From Dechloromonas sp. Dech2017 (GTDB lineage Bacteria; Pseudomonadota; Gammaproteobacteria; Burkholderiales; Rhodocyclaceae): a DNA stretch of 64,000 nucleotides. Each line of letters begins with the position of its first letter. The first letter of the stretch is position 1. The translations under genes and the position numbers were made by a program. Location of the stretch: positions 186,001-250,000 of the forward strand of contig SSXW01000001.1 of assembly GCA_009469585.1 (NCBI GenBank), given 5' to 3'. The notes below the pieces were generated by a model that did not search any database, had not been told where the DNA came from, and saw only the letters and a list, made by a program, of their open reading frames with translations. Of the stretch, positions 59,025-64,000 are shown piece after piece.

Positions 59025-60089
59025 TTGCCCCATCATCTTTCAAAATCGGCCGTTGCCCGCTATCTGGTGGATGCTGCACGGCAGGCGCCAAGCGCCGATA
59101 ACTCGCAACCCTTCGATTTTGTTTGGGATGGGAATGCCTTGTCGATTCGCTTCAGCCAAGAGCGGGGAGGCAAGGGCATATTCGGTGCAAGCGCGCACGC
59201 TACCGTATTGGCCTTCGGTACGGTTATCGAGTGCATGGATCAGGCTGCGGCGGCGGCCAATATTCGTTTGTCGTGGCGCTGGGAGGACCCTTCTGCTGGT
59301 GTCTTTGCTCAGGCGGGGATAGACGGGGATGTCGGGGTAGTCGGTCTTCCTCGTGGCTTGCCATTATTTGAGCGACATACCAACCGTTTTCCGTATAACC
59401 GTTCGCCAATTCCCGAGGCGACCATTGATGAACTGGTACATCGAACCGAGGGAGAGGCAAGAGTCAATGTCCTGACCCCGGGGGGGGATTTTGGTAGGTT
59501 GGTCGATTGCATCCGCACTGCCTCGGAGTCCCGTTTCTGTACCGAAGAGCTTCATAACTGGTTGATCGGAAGCCTTCGGCTTGACGCAGAGGCCGCCGGT
59601 CGGGGGGATGGACTCGATGTCGCAACCCTGAATCTTCCGCCAGGGGGCGGCTTGTTCATGCGGGTGATTGCCGATTGGCAGCGTATGAAAGCCCTCAATC
59701 GGTTCGGCTTGTTCAAGTTTCTTGCCATGACGGAGACGCAGTTGCTGGCCCAGGCACCGGCCATGTTTTGCCTGATCGGCAAGGAGGGGATCAGCAATAC
59801 GATTGATGCAGGCCGTCTTTTGGCCAGGATCTGGATCGAACTGAATTCCCTTGGGTTGGCGGTGCATCCATACTATGTGCTGACTGACCAGTTGATACGC
59901 ATGGACAGCGATGGCTTGCCGGTGGATATGATCGACAGGATGGCCGATGTGCGTCACCGCCTGCCGGCGATAATCGGTACTGGCCAGAACGAGATGTTGC
60001 ACATGTTGCTAAGGGTCGGTCTGCCAAAGCGGGCTGTGCCGCGCTCGAAACGATTGCCGCTGGAGCGAGTTTACTCCGATCGATCGTGA
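59025..60089 (+). CDS. Nitroreductase-family-like protein
   Basis: 354 residues. The N-terminal segment VDAARQAPSADNSQPFDFVWDG matches the FMN-binding entry of nitroreductases (APSxxNxQPF). Later parts keep ERHTNRFPYNRSPIPEATIDEL, and the region IDAGRLLARIWIELNSLGLAVHPYYVLTD resembles the second FMN-binding segment. The start is TTG at 59025 after AGGGG; an ATG at 59001 is cut off by a TGA. In mycobacterial MoeY (Rv1355c) an E1-like and a nitroreductase domain are fused; here they are separate genes of one block. The substrate is unknown, and flavin binding is inferred. Confidence 0.78.
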   Translation: MPHHLSKSAVARYLVDAARQAPSADNSQPFDFVWDGNALSIRFSQERGGKGIFGASAHATVLAFGTVIECMDQAAAAANIRLSWRWEDPSAGVFAQAGIDGDVGVVGLPRGLPLFERHTNRFPYNRSPIPEATIDELVHRTEGEARVNVLTPGGDFGRLVDCIRTASESRFCTEELHNWLIGSLRLDAEAAGRGDGLDVATLNLPPGGGLFMRVIADWQRMKALNRFGLFKFLAMTETQLLAQAPAMFCLIGKEGISNTIDAGRLLARIWIELNSLGLAVHPYYVLTDQLIRMDSDGLPVDMIDRMADVRHRLPAIIGTGQNEMLHMLLRVGLPKRAVPRSKRLPLERVYSDRS

Positions 60090-60157
60090 TCGATGGAGTT
60101 CGAGGCCTGACGGACGGCGGCGTTTAGTCATCCTTCGCCAGGGCACGCCGCGCTATT

Positions 60158-61540
60158 TCAGAAGCTGTAGCGTATTTCGGAATAGACGCGGTCCATTGCG
60201 TCATAGCGGCCGAACAAGCCGGTTTGCGGCCCGCGGAATATGTCGGCCCCCAGTATCCAGCGCCAGTTTCGCTCGAGATTCCAGCTCAGGCGGGGCCTCA
60301 GCAGCCAGTCCGATCGATTCAGGCTGGAGATGAAAATGGCCTGGGCCTCCCAGTTGGAGAAGAACTTGTTGTTCAGCAGCAGGCTGTAGCCATTTTCGTG
60401 CCGGTCGGAAATGATGTTGGCGTCGTGGTTGAAGAATTGTCTCTGGAATACCTGTACATTGAGGCGGGTCTCGGCGGGGAGCGTGAAGTCAAGGCCGGCA
60501 GCCCAGTCCAGCGTGTTTTGCCGAACGACGCCGTTGCTGTCGGTGGTGCTCAGCGTCGTGAAGTTGCGGCCGCGGGTATAGACGCCCTCGGCCTTGAAGA
60601 CGACGGTGCCGAAATCCTTGGAGACGGTCGCCCCGGTTTGGTTGATGCGGTCGTGTTGCGCCTGGTAGACGAGCGTGTTGGGGGCTTCGAACTGTCGATA
60701 GAAGGTCGGGTTGATGTCGGTGCTCTGGTAGTGGAATCCAGAGATATCCCAGCCGTTCTTGAGGGTGGACAGGCGCAGGCCGTAGTTCATGTTGTTGGCG
60801 TCGCGGTCCGGACTTTTTTCATTGAGATAGCGGACGTTGTAGCCTGCCGGTACTGGTTGATTCGGGTAGAACTCGGCACCAGGCTTGCCGATGTTGTCGT
60901 AGCTGGCCACCGGAATCCACAGCAATTCTGCATGAAAATCATCGGCGAAATACTCGGCGCGGGCAGCCCATTGTGGAATGCGCATCTGGTCGAATTCTGG
61001 GAGTATGAATTCGCGCAGGTCGCGGGCCGAGACGACGTCGGCGAAGAACAGGCCGACCATTTCCCCCCACACGACATGCTGCTTACCGAAACGGAAATCC
61101 CAGTCGCCGTTGCTGTAATCGAGATAGTTTTCGCGAAGCTCGATGTTGTAGCGCTGATTGTCGCGGACGTCGGCTGGGTAAAAATCGTTGATGCCGTAGA
61201 CGAAGTCGTAATCGAAGCGGGCGCCCAACTTCCATTTGAAGCCGCCGCCCAGCTTGCCCGAGCTACCCAGTTCGGTTCGGGCGCGCAGTTTGGACCAGTG
61301 TTCGGGGGAGGCCGTGGTGCGGGCCGCTTCAAACTGGACGAAGCCCTTGATGGCGGGCAGGGCGCTTTTCGGCGATGCAGGCGCCGCCGGGAGGTCGTCA
61401 CCGAAGAGGGCGTCGCGGCTGAGCGCGTCGTCATCGGCAGCATGGGCGCCCAGTGTCAGGCAGCACGCCGCGATCAGGCCCAGGTATTGAGGGGAACGGG
61501 TCACGGGAATCCTGTTGTGTGTTGCGGGATGGTTATTCAT
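60158..61540 (-). CDS. Outer-membrane protein, DUF1302-like beta-barrel
   Basis: 460 residues from the ATG at 61540, with a signal sequence (YLGLIAACCLTLGAHAADDDALSRDALFGDDLP). The body has repeated amphipathic strands (KGFVQFEAARTT, WKLGARFDYDFVYG, DWDFRFGKQHVVWGEMVGLFFADVVSARDLREFILPEFDQMR, AEYFADDFHAELLWIPV) and ends YSEIRYSF with a terminal Phe, as outer-membrane barrels do. The GKQxVxWGE motif is typical of DUF1302-type proteins. Its start overlaps the end of the ABC ATPase gene by 8 bp, so it is probably the outer-membrane partner of that transporter. Confidence 0.85.
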   Translation of the reverse strand: MNNHPATHNRIPVTRSPQYLGLIAACCLTLGAHAADDDALSRDALFGDDLPAAPASPKSALPAIKGFVQFEAARTTASPEHWSKLRARTELGSSGKLGGGFKWKLGARFDYDFVYGINDFYPADVRDNQRYNIELRENYLDYSNGDWDFRFGKQHVVWGEMVGLFFADVVSARDLREFILPEFDQMRIPQWAARAEYFADDFHAELLWIPVASYDNIGKPGAEFYPNQPVPAGYNVRYLNEKSPDRDANNMNYGLRLSTLKNGWDISGFHYQSTDINPTFYRQFEAPNTLVYQAQHDRINQTGATVSKDFGTVVFKAEGVYTRGRNFTTLSTTDSNGVVRQNTLDWAAGLDFTLPAETRLNVQVFQRQFFNHDANIISDRHENGYSLLLNNKFFSNWEAQAIFISSLNRSDWLLRPRLSWNLERNWRWILGADIFRGPQTGLFGRYDAMDRVYSEIRYSF

Positions 61541-62282
61541 CGTCGGGCTCGGGCAAGGTGCGGATACGGGCCAGGTTCCAGGTCTTGTCGCTTTCGTTGC
61601 GGACACCGAAGGCGGTGATGTAGCCATCTTCCATCTGGACCAGGCGGTCGGCACGATCGATGACTTTCTGGTCGTGCGTCGAGAAGATGAAGGTGGTTTT
61701 CAGGCGGCGGTTGATTTGCTTCATCAGGCTGAGGATTTCCCGGCCGGTCGCCTTGTCCAGATTTGCCGTCGGTTCGTCGGCGAGGACGATGCTCGGCTTG
61801 ATGGCGAGGGCGCGAGCGATGGCGACCCGCTGGCGCTGGCCGCCGCTGAGTTGGTTGGGGCGGTTGTCGGCGAACTTGCTGAGGCCGACCATGTCGAGAA
61901 AATAGGCGACCCGCTTCTTGCGTTCCTCTGGGCTGATGTCGGTCCGTCGCAGCAGCGGGTATTCGACGTTTTCGGCCGCCGACAGGACCGGCAGCAGGTT
62001 GAAGGTCTGGAATATGAAGCCGATTGAGCGTGAGCGGAGGTCGGCCAGATCGTTGGGCGACATATCCGAGACGTCGTCGCCATTGATGAAGATCTTGCCG
62101 CGGGTCGGCTTGTCGATGCAGCCGATCAGGTTGAGCAGGGTGGTCTTGCCGCTGCCCGATGGGCCGGAGATGGCCAGAAATACGCCGGCTTCGATCGACC
62201 ATGTAATATCATGGAGCGCCTGGACGGTTTGTTCGCCGAGCTGGTAATCCTTGAATACATGTTCGATGCGGACGACGCTCAT
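61533..62282 (-). CDS. ABC transporter ATP-binding protein, LolD/MacB type
   Basis: 249 residues: Walker A SGPSGSGKTTLLN, Q-loop GFIFQTFNLLPVLSAAENVEYPLL, signature LSGGQRQRVAIARAL, Walker B IVLADEPTANLD and the H-loop TFIFSTHDQKV. It is the energy unit for the FtsX-like permeases at 53669-56124, now separated from them by a plus-strand gene block. It starts divergently from the LolA-like gene at 62331 with 48 bp between. Confidence 0.95.
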   Translation of the reverse strand: MSVVRIEHVFKDYQLGEQTVQALHDITWSIEAGVFLAISGPSGSGKTTLLNLIGCIDKPTRGKIFINGDDVSDMSPNDLADLRSRSIGFIFQTFNLLPVLSAAENVEYPLLRRTDISPEERKKRVAYFLDMVGLSKFADNRPNQLSGGQRQRVAIARALAIKPSIVLADEPTANLDKATGREILSLMKQINRRLKTTFIFSTHDQKVIDRADRLVQMEDGYITAFGVRNESDKTWNLARIRTLPEPDDE

Positions 62283-62330
62283 GGCTGTTTGCTGTCGAAG
62301 TTGATATCTGGATAGTACGGGAGAGTATTC

Positions 62331-63125
62331 ATGGCGCGGAATGAATCCAAGCAGAGTGGCCGATGGGTGATGGTTCTGTCATTCGGGATTTTCTGCTTGC
62401 TCCAGTCTGTGACCGCTATGGCGCAGGATTCTCCGGTTGCGCCGCCTGATGATCCTCTGGCCAAGAGTATAGTGGAAAAGGCCGACAAGGTTCGTTTCCC
62501 CGCCGAGGGGTTTCAGGTTGACATTGTAATAAATTCGCTCGGCCCCGACAAAGATGCCGACATGCGGAAATATCGTGTGCTTTCAAAGGGCAACGAGAAT
62601 TCGGTGGTGATGGTGACTGAGCCCGCTTCAGAACGTGGGCAGATCATCCTGATGAAAGGCCGCGATTTATGGGTATTCATGCCCGAGGTATCCCAGCCAA
62701 TACGAATTTCGCTAGCCCAGCGCCTGACCGGGCAGGTGGCCAATGGCGACCTGGCACGTGCCAACTTTGCCGGTGATTACCATCCGAAAATCCTCCGTAC
62801 CGAGAAAATCGGTAGCGACAGCTATCACGTGCTCGAATTGATCGCCGTTGATCGGACTGTGACCTATCAGCGTGTGGTCTATTGGGTCAATGAGAAATCG
62901 GGCTGGCCTTTGAAGGCGGAGTTCTATTCGCTGTCGAATCGCTTGATGAAGAAGTGCAGCTACGAGAATTTCCAGACGCTGGCCGGGCGGGTCCGGCCGA
63001 CTCGTCTGGTCATGGAGGATGCGCTACGCAATGGCGAGAAATCGGTTCTCGAGTACAGCGAAATGAGAATGCGCGACTTGCCGGACAAGATATTCACCAA
63101 GGAATATCTTAAGAAACTAGATTAG
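62331..63125 (+). CDS. Outer-membrane lipoprotein-sorting protein (LolA-like)
   Basis: 264 residues. A signal peptide (WVMVLSFGIFCLLQSVTAMAQ) is followed by a LolA/LolB-like beta fold: SIVEKADKVRFPAEGFQVDIVI, GRDLWVFMPEVSQPIRISLAQRLTGQVANGDLARANFAGDY, VVYWVNEKSGWPLKAEFYSLSNRLMKKCSYENFQTLAGRVRPTRLVMED. The family accompanies MacB/LolCDE-like transporters and probably carries their lipid or lipoprotein cargo across the periplasm. It is divergent from the ATPase gene and ends about 37 bp before the stop of the convergent Mth938-like gene. Confidence 0.9.
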   Translation: MARNESKQSGRWVMVLSFGIFCLLQSVTAMAQDSPVAPPDDPLAKSIVEKADKVRFPAEGFQVDIVINSLGPDKDADMRKYRVLSKGNENSVVMVTEPASERGQIILMKGRDLWVFMPEVSQPIRISLAQRLTGQVANGDLARANFAGDYHPKILRTEKIGSDSYHVLELIAVDRTVTYQRVVYWVNEKSGWPLKAEFYSLSNRLMKKCSYENFQTLAGRVRPTRLVMEDALRNGEKSVLEYSEMRMRDLPDKIFTKEYLKKLD

Positions 63126-63162
63126 ATTTAATATTTAAGTAATTGATTATTAATAGTAATGT

Positions 63163-63534
63163 TCAGTCGAATAGCAAGGCGGCTGCCACCTTGCGGCCTT
63201 CCGCAGCCAGGATGTTGTAGGTCCGGCAGGCGGCCTGCAGATCCATGATCTCGAGGCCGATGCCGGCCGGGGCAAACGGCCGGAGCAGCGCGCCGGGCGG
63301 GAAGCGCAGGTGCTTGCCGGTACCGAGCAGGATGATCTCGGTGCCCAGTTCGAGCAATTTTTGCATGTCGGTTTCGCTTAGCGTGGCCGGGGTGGCGGTG
63401 GTCCACTCGGGAATGACCCTGTCCGGCAGCAAAATCAGGTTTTTTTCGAATTTTTCGTGGTTGACCGCGACATTGCCATCGCCGTAGGCGGTAAACAGAT
63501 TGAGTCCGGCGGTGTTGGGAACGTGGAGTTTCAC
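63163..63534 (-). CDS. Mth938-like domain protein (DUF498)
   Basis: 123 residues: a compact single-domain protein with EIILLGTGKHLRFPPGALLRPFAPAGIGLEIMDLQAACRTYNILAAEGRKVAAALLF, the conserved core of the Mth938 / NDUFAF3 family. Its molecular function in bacteria is not established. It marks the return to housekeeping genes and is divergent from the aminotransferase at 63643. Confidence 0.9.
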   Translation of the reverse strand: MKLHVPNTAGLNLFTAYGDGNVAVNHEKFEKNLILLPDRVIPEWTTATPATLSETDMQKLLELGTEIILLGTGKHLRFPPGALLRPFAPAGIGLEIMDLQAACRTYNILAAEGRKVAAALLFD

Positions 63535-63642
63535 TGGGCAATTGCTCCGGGAAGACCGCCGAAATTGCGGTGCACCATACGATAAAGTAGGATTATAACC
63601 TTTGGCTTTTCCCGGCCATCAGCCGTTACGCTGGATACCCCA

Positions 63643-64000
63643 ATGAAACACGTCAAGAAGTCCGCCAAACTTGCCAACGTCTGCTACGACATTCGCGGCC
63701 CCGTGCTGCAGAAGGCCAAGCAGATGGAGGAAGAGGGCCACAAGATCATCAAGCTGAACATCGGCAACCTGGCCGCCTTCGGCTTCGATTCGCCGGAAGA
63801 AATCCAGCAGGACATCATCCGCAATCTGCCCAACGCGGCGGGCTATACCGATTCCAAGGGCATCTTCGCGGCGCGCAAGGCGATCATGCATTACACCCAG
63901 CAAAAGGGCATCAAGGGTGTGACGCTGGAGGACATCTACGTCGGCAACGGGGTTTCCGAGCTGATCGTCATGGCGATGAATGCCTTGCTCGACGCCGGCG
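63643..64000 (+). CDS. Alanine-type aminotransferase (AlaA-like), 5' part
   Basis: The first 119 codons are in the window; the gene runs off the right edge. MKHVKKSAKLANVCYDIRGPVLQKAKQMEEEG, IIKLNIGNLAAFGFDSPEEI, GYTDSKGIFAARKAIMHYTQQKGI and VYVGNGVSELI-type text (here DIYVGNGVSELIVMAM) are characteristic of class I PLP aminotransferases of the AlaA/alanine transaminase group. The catalytic Lys lies beyond the window. It would convert pyruvate and glutamate to alanine and 2-oxoglutarate. Confidence 0.9.
   Translation, partial: MKHVKKSAKLANVCYDIRGPVLQKAKQMEEEGHKIIKLNIGNLAAFGFDSPEEIQQDIIRNLPNAAGYTDSKGIFAARKAIMHYTQQKGIKGVTLEDIYVGNGVSELIVMAMNALLDAG

Noticed and set aside
60224-61618. A 464-codon plus-strand frame
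   Set aside because: Antisense to the outer-membrane protein, whose signal peptide and barrel strands are convincing.

Overview
The window looks like a chromosomal segment of a Rhodocyclales-type betaproteobacterium (Dechloromonas / Azonexus / Accumulibacter / Zoogloea neighbourhood). This rests on the GC-rich coding, the gene content, and a nearly complete exosortase A (XrtA/EpsH) exopolysaccharide locus of the kind known from that order. The genus is an inference. No rRNA, tRNA or CRISPR was seen.

Layout. (1) 1-5.1 kb, minus strand: polyprenyl-phosphate sugar transferase, then the PrsK sensor kinase, the PrsR sigma54 activator and the start of the PrsT TPR lipoprotein. (2) 5.5-8.3 kb, minus: PLP decarboxylase and acyl-CoA ligase of the XrtA system. 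(3) 8.5-12.0 kb, an accessory patch: two convergent, paralogous ATP-grasp enzymes, a 28-codon gene encoding a GPVTPQ-repeat peptide with its own Shine-Dalgarno and terminator, and a mosaic of two IS remnants (IS256-like joined to ISAs1-like). (4) 12.0-23.5 kb, plus: acyl carrier protein, the two XrtA-associated hydrolases, a DegT-like PLP enzyme, a 1087-residue triple GNAT/FemAB-like protein, a glycosyltransferase, a methyltransferase, an asparagine-synthase-like protein and an FkbM methyltransferase. (5) 23.4-53.5 kb, minus: a long, tightly packed polysaccharide block. Read from its promoter-proximal end it holds the export lipoprotein, Wzz-like chain-length protein, tyrosine autokinase, outer-membrane protein, ATPase, UDP-GlcNAc 2-epimerase, deacetylase, FemAB, glycosyltransferase, XrtA/EpsI fusion, glycosyltransferase, amidotransferase, two more glycosyltransferases, CapK-like ligase, low-molecular-weight phosphatase-like protein, deacetylase, acyltransferase, ATP-grasp, O-antigen-ligase-like protein, TPR protein, Wzx flippase, a second asparagine-synthase-like protein, a glycosyltransferase-like protein and a third deacetylase. 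(6) 53.7-63.1 kb: an ABC export system (two FtsX-like permeases, ATPase, outer-membrane protein, LolA-like periplasmic protein) interrupted by a plus-strand block of ThiF-like E1, a PEP-CTERM protein, a SAM methyltransferase and a nitroreductase-like protein. (7) 63.2-64 kb: housekeeping genes (Mth938-like protein, AlaA-like aminotransferase).

How it fits together. The polysaccharide is started on undecaprenyl phosphate by the sugar transferase, extended by the glycosyltransferases, modified (acetyl, amino-acyl, amide and methyl groups; deacetylation), flipped by the Wzx protein, polymerised by the Wzy/ligase-like protein and exported through the Wzz/autokinase/lipoprotein assembly. XrtA cleaves and presumably anchors PEP-CTERM proteins, one of which is encoded here. 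Upstream of that gene I see a textbook sigma54 arrangement (a TGGCAC-N5-GTGCT element and an IHF-consensus site). This matches the known role of the PrsK/PrsR pair encoded at the other end of the window.

Most worth following up: the GPVTPQ-repeat micro-gene beside the ATP-grasp pair, and the ThiF / PEP-CTERM / methyltransferase / nitroreductase block, which looks like a split version of the mycobacterial MoeY (Rv1355c) architecture linked to an exosortase substrate.
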